DNA from: Mariprofundus erugo | GTDB taxonomy: Bacteria; Pseudomonadota; Zetaproteobacteria; Mariprofundales; Mariprofundaceae | Length of the DNA: 64,000 nt | Reading direction: 5' to 3' | Assembly (NCBI RefSeq): GCF_005818865.1 | Contig: NZ_VBRY01000003.1 | Coordinates: 124,001-188,000, forward strand | In this document: positions 16,877 to 26,660 of the stretch, piece by piece | Numbering within the stretch: position 1 is the stretch's first letter | How the letters are laid out: every line of letters begins with the position of its first letter | Translations under genes and position numbers: made by a program | The notes under the pieces: model-generated | Databases searched by the model: none | What the model was told of the DNA's origin: nothing | Seen by the model: only the letters and a program-made list of their open reading frames with translations

Positions 16877-17937
16877 TGAGTGGTTGGGATATGGCCGCCC
16901 AGGCGGGAATCTGGGCGCTGGAGATTCTGGCGATTGCTGTGCCTGTTGCACTGAGCGTTGCCTATATCACCTATTTCGAACGTCGAGTGATCGGCTGGGT
17001 ACAGGTTCGTAAGGGATGTAACCGTGTTGGCTGGGCGGGTCTGCTGCAGCCGCTGGCCGATGGTCTGAAGCTTGTGCTGAAGGAAACCATCATTCCGACC
17101 ACCTCGAACAAGTATCTGTTTATCGCGGCGCCTATTATCTCTCTGGTGCCGGCTCTGGTGGCCTTTGCTGTGGTGCCATTTGGCGAGACGACGCTGTTCG
17201 GCCTGTGGGATGTGATGCATGTGATGAGCATCTCCAATCTGAATGTCGGTCTGCTCTACATTATGGCGATCTCCAGTCTCTCCATCTACGGTATCCTGAT
17301 GGCCGGCTGGTCATCGAACTCCAAGTATCCGTTTATCGGTGCGATGCGTGCGACCTGTCAGATGATCTCCTATGAGATCTCCATGGGCTTTGGTCTGGTG
17401 ACCGTGATGATGCTGGCCGGTTCACTGAACCTTTCCGATATCGTGCATGCCCAGCAGGGTGGCCTGTTGCACTGGTATATGATTCCGCTCTTCCCGATGC
17501 TGATTGTCTATTTCATCTCGGGCTGTGCTGAAACCGCCCGTACCCCGTTCGATCTGGTTGAAACTGAAGAGCTGGTTTCCGGTTACTATACCGAATACTC
17601 CGGTATGTGGTTCGCCACGTTCTCGCTGGCTGAATATGCCGCGATGATTCTGATCAGTCTGATGACCTCGATCCTGTTCCTGGGCGGCTGGTATGCACCG
17701 ATTCCTGCGCTGGATTTCATTCCGGGTACTGTCTGGCTGCTCGGCAAGACGGCATTCCTGATCTTCGTCTTTATCTGGTTCCGCGCGACATTCCCGCGCT
17801 ATCGTTATGACCAGATGATGCGTCTGGGCTGGAAGGTGTTCCTGCCCTGGACACTGGCGTGGATCGCTGTGGTCGGTATTTTTATCTATACCCCTGGTCT
17901 TGATTCAATTATCAACTTCTGGATGCCGTGGAGGTAA
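16873..17937 (+). CDS. nuoH: NADH-quinone oxidoreductase subunit H
   Basis: ND1-type membrane subunit lining the quinone channel. 354 residues, about eight helices, with ERRVIGWVQVRKGCNRVGWAGLLQPLADGLKL near residues 36-66 and the loop AETARTPFDLVETEELVSGYYTEYSG, both diagnostic. Begins at an ATG overlapping the nuoG stop and preceded by GGGAGG. Confidence 0.97.
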   Translation: MMSGWDMAAQAGIWALEILAIAVPVALSVAYITYFERRVIGWVQVRKGCNRVGWAGLLQPLADGLKLVLKETIIPTTSNKYLFIAAPIISLVPALVAFAVVPFGETTLFGLWDVMHVMSISNLNVGLLYIMAISSLSIYGILMAGWSSNSKYPFIGAMRATCQMISYEISMGFGLVTVMMLAGSLNLSDIVHAQQGGLLHWYMIPLFPMLIVYFISGCAETARTPFDLVETEELVSGYYTEYSGMWFATFSLAEYAAMILISLMTSILFLGGWYAPIPALDFIPGTVWLLGKTAFLIFVFIWFRATFPRYRYDQMMRLGWKVFLPWTLAWIAVVGIFIYTPGLDSIINFWMPWR

Positions 17938-17941
17938 TGGC

Positions 17942-18007
17942 ATGACAGTCTTGAATGGCTTTACAGCTGCACTGCGTTGCACTGATGAAATGGGAGGGGC
18001 GGCATGA
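17942..18007 (+). CDS. Possible 21-codon coupled mini-ORF between nuoH and nuoI
   Basis: ATG 4 bases after the nuoH stop with GGAGG upstream at 17930-17934. It ends in an ATGA overlap with nuoI. It begins [16 protein letters not shown] and ends Gly-Gly-Ala-Ala, the glycines again coming from the downstream ribosome site (GGGAGGGG). No family recognised. Confidence 0.35.
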   Translation: MTVLNGFTAALRCTDEMGGAA

Positions 18008-18486
18008 TCAAGCGTGCATTAAAGACATGGCTGCTGTGGGAGCTGGTTCTCGGACTGGCACTGACCGGCCGCTATATGTTCCAGAAGAAAATCACTGTAG
18101 AGTATCCGGAAGAAAAGACTCCGCTCTCCCCCCGTTTTCGCGGCCTGCATGCCCTGAGACGTTATGAGTCGGGCGAAGAGCGTTGTATTGCCTGCAAGTT
18201 GTGCGAGGTTGTATGCCCTGCAGCGGCAATTCTGATCGAATCCGCAGCCCGTGAGGACGGTAGCCGCCGCACCACGCGCTATGATATCGATTTTACCAAG
18301 TGCATTTACTGCGGTCTCTGCCAGGAAGCATGTCCGGTTGACGCGATTGTCGAGACACAGGAGTTCGAGTACTCCACAGAGTCTCGTGCAGCACTGTATT
18401 ACACCAAGGATATGTTGCTGGCCGTTGGTGACCGTAATGAGAAGCAGATCGCGGCCAATCTGGCTGCAGACGCGCGCTACTGCTAG
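18004..18486 (+). CDS. nuoI: NADH-quinone oxidoreductase subunit I
   Basis: 8Fe ferredoxin-like subunit carrying clusters N6a and N6b. 160 residues with two CxxCxxCxxxCP motifs, [12 protein letters not shown] (about residue 61) and [12 protein letters not shown] (about residue 100), plus the N-terminal amphipathic helix and [15 protein letters not shown]. Start set by the ATGA overlap and GGGAGGGG site. Confidence 0.97.
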   Translation: MIKRALKTWLLWELVLGLALTGRYMFQKKITVEYPEEKTPLSPRFRGLHALRRYESGEERCIACKLCEVVCPAAAILIESAAREDGSRRTTRYDIDFTKCIYCGLCQEACPVDAIVETQEFEYSTESRAALYYTKDMLLAVGDRNEKQIAANLAADARYC

Positions 18487-18505
18487 GCTGGGTCCGGGAG
18501 GGGAA

Positions 18506-19090
18506 ATGCTCGAAACTGTATTTTTTGATCTGTTTGCTGGCCTGTCGGTGATTGCCGGCATGGGCGTTGTGCTGGCGCGCAATACCATGCATTCAGTCAT
18601 GTTTCTTATTTTCTGCTTTTTCAATGCGGCAGGACTTTTCTTCATGCTCGATGCCGAGTTCCTGGGTGTGATCATGATCCTGATTTACGTCGGTGCGGTC
18701 ATGGTGCTGTTTACCTTCGTGGTCATGATGCTGGAAATCAATACGGCCCGTCTGCGTGAAGGGTTCCTGCAGTACCTGCCGGTCGGTGGTCTGATTGCCA
18801 TTGTGCTGATGATTGAGTTTATCGGTGCAGCCAGCTCGGGTGTATTTACTTCGGGGGCCATGGCGACCGCGGAGCATCTGCCACAGCAGGTGAACAATAC
18901 CGTCGAGATCGGCCAGATTCTTTATACCAAATATCTGCTGGGCTTTGAAATTGCCGCAATTGTGCTGCTGGTTGCACTCGTGGGTGCTGTCGTGCTGACG
19001 CTGCGTACCCGTAAGGATGCCAAGTATCAGAAGATTGCTGCGCAGGTGAATGTTCGCAAGGAAGATCGTATGCGTAAGGTAAGGATGTAA
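18506..19090 (+). CDS. nuoJ: NADH-quinone oxidoreductase subunit J
   Basis: ND6-type membrane subunit, 194 residues and five helices, with the conserved [25 protein letters not shown] segment in helix 3. The ATG at 18506 follows GGGAGGGG. One base separates its stop from nuoK. Confidence 0.94.
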   Translation: MLETVFFDLFAGLSVIAGMGVVLARNTMHSVMFLIFCFFNAAGLFFMLDAEFLGVIMILIYVGAVMVLFTFVVMMLEINTARLREGFLQYLPVGGLIAIVLMIEFIGAASSGVFTSGAMATAEHLPQQVNNTVEIGQILYTKYLLGFEIAAIVLLVALVGAVVLTLRTRKDAKYQKIAAQVNVRKEDRMRKVRM

Positions 19091-19091
19091 C

Positions 19092-19397
19092 ATGATCGGG
19101 TTATCGGACTATCTGATAGTGGCCGCGGCACTGTTTTCACTCGGTGTGATCGGTCTTTTTCTTAATCGAAAGAATGTGATTAATATCCTCATGTGCATCG
19201 AACTGATGCTCTTGGCTGTCAATATCAATATGGTGGCGTTCTCTCACTACCTGAATGATCTGGCGGGTCAGATCTTTGTCTTCTTCGTTTTGACGGTGGC
19301 TGCTTCCGAGGTGGCAGTGGGACTGGCAATTCTGGTGGCGTTCTACAGAACCCGCCGTTCTGTCGGCACTGAAGACATTAACTCGCTGCAAGGTTAA
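19092..19397 (+). CDS. nuoK: NADH-quinone oxidoreductase subunit K
   Basis: ND4L-type subunit, 101 residues and three helices. It shows [23 protein letters not shown], which holds the conserved membrane glutamate, and ends with AEVAVGLAI-like [15 protein letters not shown]. Standard length. Confidence 0.95.
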   Translation: MIGLSDYLIVAAALFSLGVIGLFLNRKNVINILMCIELMLLAVNINMVAFSHYLNDLAGQIFVFFVLTVAASEVAVGLAILVAFYRTRRSVGTEDINSLQG

Positions 19398-19411
19398 GGG
19401 GAGGGGGAGTC

Positions 19412-21403
19412 GTGCAAGAGACCGCATCGTTGCTGAATACAACCGAATTGCTGGCGATCCCGGCGCTGCCTTTACTGGCAGCACTTATCGTTGGCATGTT
19501 TGGCTGGGCGCTTAAGGAAAAGTTGTCCCATACCATCACCACTGGCTGTGTCACACTGTCAGCCATCCTGTCCATTCACGTATTTACCCAGGTGCTTGCC
19601 GGTGCAAGCTTCTACGGCAACTTCTGGAGCTGGATGGTTTCCGGGAATTTTGTCGTGCCTGTCGGTATGATGATCGATCAGCTGACAGCGATCATGATGG
19701 TCACCGTGACCGTGGTTTCTGCCTGTGTGCATCTCTACACCATTGGTTATATGCACGGTGATCCGGGCTACAGCCGCTTTTTCTCATACATCTCCGGCTT
19801 TACCTTTTCGATGCTGGTGCTGGTGATGGGCAACAACTTCTTCACCCTGTTCTTCGGCTGGGAGGCTGTGGGTCTTGTCTCCTACCTGCTGATCGGATTC
19901 TGGTTCAAGCGTGAAAGTGCCAATTTCGCCGCTCTCAAGGCTTTTATTGTCAACCGTGTAGGCGATTTCGGTTTTGCCGTCGGTATTCTGGCGATCTGGT
20001 ATTATTTCGGCAGTGTCGATTACCGGACCGTTTTCGAGATGGTGCCTGCGTTTGTTGAAAAGGGGCTGACACTCGGTTTCATGGACTGGCATGTCGGTGC
20101 ACTGACCTTTATCTGTCTGGCACTGTTTGTCGGTGCGATGGGCAAGTCCGGCCAGGTGCCGCTGCATGTCTGGCTGCCGGACTCCATGGAGGGTCCAACC
20201 CCTATTTCCGCACTGATCCATGCCGCAACGATGGTGACGGCAGGCGTGTTCATGGTTGCTCGCTGCTCGCCGATGTTTGAATACTCGGAGACGGCGCTGG
20301 CGGCAGTGACGCTGGTGGGTGCGATCACTGCCTGGATGTGTGCGACCATTGGTCTGGTGCAGACCGACATCAAGCGCGTGATTGCCTACTCCACCTGTTC
20401 GCAGCTCGGTTATATGTTCGTGGCCTGTGGTGTCTCGGCCTACTCGGTGGGCATCTTCCATCTGATGACGCACGCCTTCTTCAAGGCGCTGCTGTTCCTT
20501 GCTGCAGGCTCCGTGATTCATGCGGTGATGGCTGAGCAGGATATCCGCAAGATGGGCCAGCTGAGAAAGTATATGCCGATCACCTACATCACCATGCTGA
20601 TTGCCGCGCTGGCACTGGCCGGTGTGCCTCCTTTCGCCGGCTTCTGGTCGAAAGATCTGATTATTGAGGCGACGATGATTCGTGAGATGGGCTGGGTGGG
20701 TGGCTTCGCCTCATTTGCAGTGCTGACGGCGGTCTTTATGACGGCGTTCTACACCTTCCGCATGTTCTTCCTTACCTTCCACAACTCCGACCGTGTACCG
20801 GCCAAGACCAAATCGCATCTGCATGAGTCACCAAAGGTGATCACCATTCCGCTGATGATTCTGGCCTTCGGTGCCCTGGCTGCGGGTGCATGGGGTGTGC
20901 TGGTGCTCGATATTGCCAACCCTGAAGTGGCAAGCGGTTACTTTGGTACGTCACTGTTCGTGCTGGATGCACATAATCCTCTGATGATGATTGCAGAAGA
21001 GGGGCATCACGGCTGGTATCAGTTCCTGTTCAGTGCGCCGTTCTGGCTGGCCATTGGCGGCATTGCCCTGGCCTATGTCATGTACTACCGCGAGACATCT
21101 CTTCCCGGGCAGTTGTCCGCGGCCTTCAAGCCGGTTTATACCTTCCTGCTTAACAAGTGGTACTGGGATGAGCTGTATGAGCGTCTGTTCATGCGGCCTG
21201 CCCAGTGCGCTGGTACGTTGCTGTGGCAGAAGGCTGACCTCGCCATCATTGATCGCGGTGTCATTCATGGCGGTATCGTTGATTCCATTAAATCGGGTGC
21301 TGCGCGGATGCGCGAAATGCAGACAGGTTTTGTCTATCACTATGCCTTTGCCATGGTGGCGGGCGTGTTTGGTCTGCTGACCTACCTGTTGTTGAGCGCG
21401 TAA
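19412..21403 (+). CDS. nuoL: NADH-quinone oxidoreductase subunit L
   Basis: Antiporter-like pump subunit with the long lateral helix at its C-terminus. 663 residues. Core motifs: FFGWEAVGLVSYLLIGFW, GKSGQVPLHVWLPDSMEGPTPISALIHAATMVTAG and the lysine of QTDIKRVIAYSTCSQLGYM. GTG start at 19412 after GAGGGGGAG. Confidence 0.96.
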   Translation: MQETASLLNTTELLAIPALPLLAALIVGMFGWALKEKLSHTITTGCVTLSAILSIHVFTQVLAGASFYGNFWSWMVSGNFVVPVGMMIDQLTAIMMVTVTVVSACVHLYTIGYMHGDPGYSRFFSYISGFTFSMLVLVMGNNFFTLFFGWEAVGLVSYLLIGFWFKRESANFAALKAFIVNRVGDFGFAVGILAIWYYFGSVDYRTVFEMVPAFVEKGLTLGFMDWHVGALTFICLALFVGAMGKSGQVPLHVWLPDSMEGPTPISALIHAATMVTAGVFMVARCSPMFEYSETALAAVTLVGAITAWMCATIGLVQTDIKRVIAYSTCSQLGYMFVACGVSAYSVGIFHLMTHAFFKALLFLAAGSVIHAVMAEQDIRKMGQLRKYMPITYITMLIAALALAGVPPFAGFWSKDLIIEATMIREMGWVGGFASFAVLTAVFMTAFYTFRMFFLTFHNSDRVPAKTKSHLHESPKVITIPLMILAFGALAAGAWGVLVLDIANPEVASGYFGTSLFVLDAHNPLMMIAEEGHHGWYQFLFSAPFWLAIGGIALAYVMYYRETSLPGQLSAAFKPVYTFLLNKWYWDELYERLFMRPAQCAGTLLWQKADLAIIDRGVIHGGIVDSIKSGAARMREMQTGFVYHYAFAMVAGVFGLLTYLLLSA

Positions 21404-21417
21404 GGGGAGATAGGGGA

Positions 21418-22995
21418 ATGGATTTGAACAACGTTCTGGATTTTCCGATTCTGTCGCTGAGCATTTTTCTGCCGACAATCGGTGCGCTGATTATCTGGCT
21501 GTTTGTGCGCGGCGACAATGCTGTCCGCTGGGCCACGCTTGCTGTATCGGTGCTGACCTTTATTGTGACCCTGCCGCTGGCTCTGTCATTCGACACGTCG
21601 ACAGCACATATGCAGTTTGAAGAGTTTCACCCCTGGATCTCCGCATTCAATGTGAACTACCAGCTGGGGGTCGATGGCATCTCGATGCCATTTATTATTC
21701 TGACGAGTCTGCTGACTGTGATCTGTATTGTTTCTGCATGGCAGTGCATTCAGACGCGCGTAAAAGAGTACATGCTGTCATTCCTGATTCTGGAGACCAC
21801 CCTGATCGGTGTTTTCTCGGCTCTGGATGCCATCCTGTTCTACTTCTTCTGGGAAGCGATGCTGATTCCAATGTACCTGATTATTGGTATCTGGGGCGGC
21901 AAGAATCGCGTCTATGCGACCATCAAGTTCTTCCTGTATACGCTGGCTGGTTCTGTGTTGATGCTGGTGGCAGTGCTGGCGATGTACTTCAAGGCCGGCC
22001 ATACCTTCAGTCTGCTGGCATTCATGGATTACCCGTTTGATTTCACCTGGCAGTTCTGGATCTGGATTGCCTTCTTTATCGCTTTTGCGGTGAAGGTTCC
22101 GATGTGGCCGGTGCACACCTGGTTGCCAGATGCACATACCGAAGCCCCGACGGCAGGCTCGGTGATTCTTGCCGGTATTCTGTTGAAGATGGGTGCTTAC
22201 GGTTTCCTGCGTTTCTCGCTGCCCATGCTGCCGGACGCATCCCAGTATTTCGTTCCGTTTGTCGTGATGCTGAGTCTGATTGCCATTGTATACATCTCGC
22301 TGGTAGCCATGATGCAGACAGACCTCAAGCGCCTGATTGCCTACTCATCCATTGCGCATATGGGCTTTGTGACGCTGGGTGCGTTCATGTTTACCCAGGT
22401 TGCCATGGAGGGTGCGCTTTTTGGTATGATCAGCCATGGCTTCGTGGCCGCGGCGCTGTTCCTCTGCGTGGGTGTGATGTATGACCGTCTTCATACCCGC
22501 GAAATTTCTGCCTACGGCGGTGTGGCCAATGTGATGCCTGTATTTGCGGCGGTGGTTGTGCTCTTTGCCATGGCCAATGTGGCACTGCCCGGTGCCTCAT
22601 CGTTCGTTGCCGAGATTATGGTGCTGATTGGTACCTTCGATACCTCTGCAGTGGCTCAGGCGCATCTGCCAGTCTCAATGAAGTGGGTTGCCATCGTAGC
22701 CACCATCAGTGTCGTGCTCTCAGCCTGCTATACGTTGTGGATGGTCAAGCGCGTCATCTTCGGTGATGTGGACAAGGCATCGGTGGCATCGATGAAAGAT
22801 ATGAACAAGCGTGAATTCGGATATTTTATTCCACTGATTCTGCTTGTGATCTGGCTTGGTCTGTATCCGGCACCGGTTCTTGATGTGATGCATGCATCAG
22901 TGACCAATCTGGTCACCCAGGCAGTAACGAGTAAACTGGATGCAGCGGCAGCGCTGGCGCAGGCAGCGCCAATGGCTGAAGCTGTACACCATTAA
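21418..22995 (+). CDS. nuoM: NADH-quinone oxidoreductase subunit M
   Basis: ND4-type pump subunit, 525 residues. Conserved blocks: YFFWEAMLIPMYLIIGIWGG, KVPMWPVHTWLPDAHTEAPTAGSVILAGILLKMG and QTDLKRLIAYSSIAHMGFV. The C-terminal tail is Ala-rich (about 20 residues) and probably disordered. Confidence 0.96.
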   Translation: MDLNNVLDFPILSLSIFLPTIGALIIWLFVRGDNAVRWATLAVSVLTFIVTLPLALSFDTSTAHMQFEEFHPWISAFNVNYQLGVDGISMPFIILTSLLTVICIVSAWQCIQTRVKEYMLSFLILETTLIGVFSALDAILFYFFWEAMLIPMYLIIGIWGGKNRVYATIKFFLYTLAGSVLMLVAVLAMYFKAGHTFSLLAFMDYPFDFTWQFWIWIAFFIAFAVKVPMWPVHTWLPDAHTEAPTAGSVILAGILLKMGAYGFLRFSLPMLPDASQYFVPFVVMLSLIAIVYISLVAMMQTDLKRLIAYSSIAHMGFVTLGAFMFTQVAMEGALFGMISHGFVAAALFLCVGVMYDRLHTREISAYGGVANVMPVFAAVVVLFAMANVALPGASSFVAEIMVLIGTFDTSAVAQAHLPVSMKWVAIVATISVVLSACYTLWMVKRVIFGDVDKASVASMKDMNKREFGYFIPLILLVIWLGLYPAPVLDVMHASVTNLVTQAVTSKLDAAAALAQAAPMAEAVHH

Positions 22996-23021
22996 TCGGT
23001 TGAAGGAGCGGAATAACTAAA

Positions 23022-24485
23022 ATGGCAAATGTAACCTTTCCATTTCCTTTTCCCGAGCATCTGTCATCACTGATGCCCGAGATGTTCGTGGCGGTGATTG
23101 CAATGGCACTGCTGCTGCTGGATCTCTTCATCCCGCGTGAGAAGAAGTGCATCACCGCCTATATTGCAATTGCGACTGCCTCAGTTGCGGCGCTGCTTTG
23201 TGTATCGGTGAATCCGGCAGAGCCGCTGGTTGGCTTCTATGGATTTTTTGTGCTCGATCAGTTTGCGGTCTTTGCCAAGGTGTTGATTTGCCTTGCTACC
23301 GCACTTGCGATGGTGCTTTCGGTTCAGTACATGAAAGATCTTGAAAATGTTGGTGAATATTATGTGCTGATGTTGTTTGCCATGCTTGGCATGATGCTGA
23401 TGTCGTCGGCCAACAACTTCATTGTGATGTACCTTGGTCTTGAGCTTATGGCACTGTGTATCTATGTGCTGGTCGGCTATCAGCGCGATATCCTTCGCTC
23501 CAATGAGGCAGCGCTGAAGTACTTTATTCTTGGTGCGCTGTCGTCGTGCATGCTGCTGTATGGTGTGACGTTCCTGTATGGTGTCACCGGCAGTTTTGAT
23601 TTTGTGACGATCGGCAAGGGGCTGGCTGATGCGGGATCGTCATCGCATACAGCTGTCATGCTGGGTCTGGTATTTATTATTGCCGGCCTGGCCTTCAAGG
23701 TTTCGATGGCACCATTTCATATGTGGACACCTGACGCCTATGAGGGCGCACCAACCCCTGTAACAGCATTCATGTCGGTTGCGCCTAAGGTGGCCGGTTT
23801 CGTGATTTTTATTCGAATTCTGGATCAGGCGATGCCTGCACTGCAGCACGAATACACGATGATCCTGTCTGCGATTGCTGTGCTGACGATGGCGGTCGGT
23901 AACCTCGCTGCGATCGCGCAACGTAACATCAAGCGTATGCTTGCATACTCGACCGTCGGCCATGTCGGCTTTGTCATGCTTGGCCTGATTGCGGCAAACG
24001 ACGATGGCTATGCGGGTATTCTGGTTTACATGAGCATCTATCTGTTCATGACGATGGGGGCTTTTGCCATTATCATTATCATGCAACGCGAGGGTATTCA
24101 GGGCGAGTTGCTGGATGATTTTTCCGGCCTGTCAAAAGCCCGTCCCGGCTATGCACTTGCCATGGGTTTGATGCTCTTTTCGCTTGCCGGTATTCCGTTT
24201 CTTGGTGGTTTCTGGGCAAAGTACGCAGTATTTATTGCTGCAGTTGAGGCTGGCCATGTTTACCTTGTCCTCTACGCATTGCTGTTCTCGGCGGTTGGTG
24301 CCTTTTATTACATCCGCCTGGTAAAATATATCTATTTTGATGATGCCCGTGTGCAGTTCAACTTCAGTGAAAGTCGGTTGATGCAGTTGACGGTTGTGCT
24401 AATGGCGATTGCCGTTGTTGCACTGGGTGTATATCCGGATCCATTGATGGATCTATGCAAGAGTGCAGTTGCTGCAATGATTTAA
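23022..24485 (+). CDS. nuoN: NADH-quinone oxidoreductase subunit N
   Basis: ND2-type pump subunit, 487 residues. Shows YLGLELMALCIYVLVGYQR, KVSMAPFHMWTPDAYEGAPTPVTAFMS and AIAQRNIKRMLAYSTVGHVGF. The last nuo gene; the atp promoter begins 20 bases downstream. Confidence 0.96.
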   Translation: MANVTFPFPFPEHLSSLMPEMFVAVIAMALLLLDLFIPREKKCITAYIAIATASVAALLCVSVNPAEPLVGFYGFFVLDQFAVFAKVLICLATALAMVLSVQYMKDLENVGEYYVLMLFAMLGMMLMSSANNFIVMYLGLELMALCIYVLVGYQRDILRSNEAALKYFILGALSSCMLLYGVTFLYGVTGSFDFVTIGKGLADAGSSSHTAVMLGLVFIIAGLAFKVSMAPFHMWTPDAYEGAPTPVTAFMSVAPKVAGFVIFIRILDQAMPALQHEYTMILSAIAVLTMAVGNLAAIAQRNIKRMLAYSTVGHVGFVMLGLIAANDDGYAGILVYMSIYLFMTMGAFAIIIIMQREGIQGELLDDFSGLSKARPGYALAMGLMLFSLAGIPFLGGFWAKYAVFIAAVEAGHVYLVLYALLFSAVGAFYYIRLVKYIYFDDARVQFNFSESRLMQLTVVLMAIAVVALGVYPDPLMDLCKSAVAAMI

Positions 24486-24504
24486 TCATGTTTGATTGTA
24501 GCGC

Positions 24505-24533
24505 TTGAATGGGGAGTGGGTTGCTGCTATCAT
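24505..24533 (+). promoter_or_regulatory. Sigma70-type promoter of the atp operon
   Basis: TTGAAT (4 of 6), a 17-bp spacer and TATCAT (5 of 6), about 70 bases before the first atp gene and just after nuoN. The best-spaced promoter in the window. Confidence 0.7.
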
Positions 24534-24605
24534 GCGGCCGGCTCGTGGGGGAGTGGTTTCTCGCTTGGTCTGGAGTGACAGGTACATGCATGGGGCATCA
24601 TTGTG

Positions 24606-24971
24606 ATGAATGACTACATGGCATTGTGCCGTTACCAGCTCTCTGCAGGTATGATTCTGATGGTGGTTTTTGCAGTTGCAGGCAATTACCTGGCCGGGTT
24701 TTCGTGTCTGTTTGGATCGATGTTAATGGCTTCCGGTTCGTGGGAGCTTGCCAGGAGGCTGGCATCATCCGCTGCCAGTGTTAGTGCAGATGATCTTCAG
24801 GGATCATTGTACCGGGGTGCAGTTGTCCGGTTTGTTCTGATACTGGTCGGGCTTGCTGTCGGTTTTCTGCTTGGTCTCGATTTGCCGGCAGTGGCGGGTG
24901 GCATGTTTGCTGCACAGGTACTATTTTATTTTGCCTCGTTGAAGATGTATCGGGACGACGCAAGGGATTAA
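24606..24971 (+). CDS. atpI: ATP synthase protein I
   Basis: Small membrane protein heading the atp operon; AtpI helps c-ring assembly in characterised systems. About 121 residues with four hydrophobic helices; similarity to AtpI is by layout and position rather than strict motifs. ATG at 24606, or GTG at 24603; neither has a clear ribosome site. It ends 10 bases before atpB. Confidence 0.75.
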   Translation: MNDYMALCRYQLSAGMILMVVFAVAGNYLAGFSCLFGSMLMASGSWELARRLASSAASVSADDLQGSLYRGAVVRFVLILVGLAVGFLLGLDLPAVAGGMFAAQVLFYFASLKMYRDDARD

Positions 24972-24981
24972 GGAGAACAGC

Positions 24982-25851
24982 TTGGCTGAACAATCGCACA
25001 GCGGCGGAATCGCAGAGCATCTGCAATACTGGTCGTATTCATTCGATGATAGCAACCCGTTTATGCAGATCCACCTGGACACAATGTTGTTAACCCTTTT
25101 TATTGCTACCGGCATGATTGTTTTTGCTCTCTGGCTGCGTGGCAAGCTTGTTGCCGGTACTCCGACCGGAGTGCAGAACTTTATGGAGTCGGTTATCGAC
25201 TTTATTAACCAGACGGTTAAGGATAACTTTCCTGTTTACAACCCGCTGGTCGCGCCTCTGGCAATGACGATTTTTGTTTTTATTCTGCTGTGTAACTCGC
25301 TGGATATTCTCCCTGCCTATCTGATGCATCATGTTGCAGGTGCTTTTGGCCTGCATACCTTCCGCCAAGTGCCAACCAACGATCTGAACCTCCCTGCTGC
25401 GATGGCTGTGTCGGTGTTCCTGCTGGTGCTCTATTATGAGTTCAAGCTGAAGCCGGGTCATTTTGTCAAGGAGCTTCTGCTGCAGCCGTTTGCTTCGCTG
25501 CTGCTGGATTCGAAGAATCCTGTGGTCAAGCTCATTGGTGTGCTTCTTATTCCTCTGAATCTGACGCTGAAGCTGATCGAGGAGCTTGCCAAGCCTCTGT
25601 CGCTCTCGTTCCGACTTTTCGGCAATATGTTTGCCGGTGAAGTTATCTTTCTTCTGATTGCCTCCTTGCTGCTGTCTGACAGCTTCAGTGATATCGCCAG
25701 TGCAGGTGGTATCGTCAGCGAAGGTATGGGGCTGCTCGTAGGTCTTGGCTGGTCGCTGTTCCATATGTTCATCGGTCTGCTTCAGGCGTTTATTTTCATG
25801 ATTCTTTCGGTTGTGTATCTGTCTATCGCACATCAGCCGGCAGAGCATTAA
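24982..25851 (+). CDS. atpB: ATP synthase subunit a
   Basis: Stator channel subunit of Fo. 289 residues. Key features: NPLVAPLAMTIFVFILLCNSLDILP, the essential arginine in the SLSFRLFGNMFAGEVI helix, and the C-terminal LLQAFIFMILSVVYL. The TTG start at 24982 is supported by AGGAG 7 bases upstream. Confidence 0.96.
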   Translation: MAEQSHSGGIAEHLQYWSYSFDDSNPFMQIHLDTMLLTLFIATGMIVFALWLRGKLVAGTPTGVQNFMESVIDFINQTVKDNFPVYNPLVAPLAMTIFVFILLCNSLDILPAYLMHHVAGAFGLHTFRQVPTNDLNLPAAMAVSVFLLVLYYEFKLKPGHFVKELLLQPFASLLLDSKNPVVKLIGVLLIPLNLTLKLIEELAKPLSLSFRLFGNMFAGEVIFLLIASLLLSDSFSDIASAGGIVSEGMGLLVGLGWSLFHMFIGLLQAFIFMILSVVYLSIAHQPAEH

Positions 25852-25883
25852 AAACTTTATAACATAGCATAGGAGTATAACAA

Positions 25884-26138
25884 ATGGATCCACATACAAT
25901 CATCACCGCGGCTTCGGCCATCTCTGTAGGTGTCATTCTGGCTGCTGCCGGTCTGGGCTCTGCAATCGGTTGGGGCCTTATCTGCTCCAAGACCCTGGAA
26001 GGTATCGCTCGTCAGCCTGAAATGCGTCCGCAGCTTATGTTCAACATGTTCATCTTTGCCGGTCTGATGGAATCTTTCCCGTTCATTATCATGGCATTCG
26101 CACTGTGGTTCCTGTTCGCCAATCCGTTCCTTGCTTAA
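25884..26138 (+). CDS. atpE: ATP synthase subunit c
   Basis: Forms the rotating ring of Fo. 84 residues, two helices joined by the polar loop ARQPE (residues 42-46). The ion-binding carboxylate is Glu63, next to Ser64, in GLMESFPF. Helix 1 has GLGSAIGWG, with Trp30 near the position where Na+-type rings carry a ligand Gln. Proton use is most likely. Confidence 0.96.
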   Translation: MDPHTIITAASAISVGVILAAAGLGSAIGWGLICSKTLEGIARQPEMRPQLMFNMFIFAGLMESFPFIIMAFALWFLFANPFLA

Positions 26139-26177
26139 GGAATTAGTTGCGTCGAATAAAATTAGTGGGGAATTCTC

Positions 26178-26660
26178 ATGAGTATTGATCTTACATTTAT
26201 CGCCCAGATTATCGTCTTCATTCTGATGGTTCGTGTTCTTTGGAAGCTGCTTTATGCTCCATTGAATGATGCCATGGAAGCTCGCACCAAGAAGATCGAG
26301 ACCGGGCTGGCCGCTGCCGAAGCAGGGGTTGAGGCAAAGGCAAGGGCTGAGGCTGAAATCGCTGCCAAGCTGGCTGAGGCGAAAGCCAAGGCACAGGAAA
26401 TCATTGCGGCTGCGGAAAAGCGTTCTGCTGAGATCAAAGAGGATGCCCTTAACAAGTCTCGTAATGAAGCAGAGCAGATTCTTGATAATGCTCGTGAAGA
26501 GGTTCATGCGGAGCTTGAGCGTGCTCGTCAGTCTCTGCGGGCTGAGGTTGCCAGCATCGCGATGCTTGCTGCTGAGCGTATTGTTGAAGCTGAGCTTGAT
26601 GCCAAGCGTCATGCCAAGATTATCGATGCAATCGTTCAGGAAGGGCTGGGCGCGGCATGA
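26178..26660 (+). CDS. atpF: ATP synthase subunit b
   Basis: Peripheral stalk. 160 residues: one N-terminal helix (residues about 5-25), then a long Ala/Glu/Lys-rich coiled coil. Only one b gene is present. The stop overlaps the atpH start by 4 bases. Confidence 0.95.
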   Translation: MSIDLTFIAQIIVFILMVRVLWKLLYAPLNDAMEARTKKIETGLAAAEAGVEAKARAEAEIAAKLAEAKAKAQEIIAAAEKRSAEIKEDALNKSRNEAEQILDNAREEVHAELERARQSLRAEVASIAMLAAERIVEAELDAKRHAKIIDAIVQEGLGAA

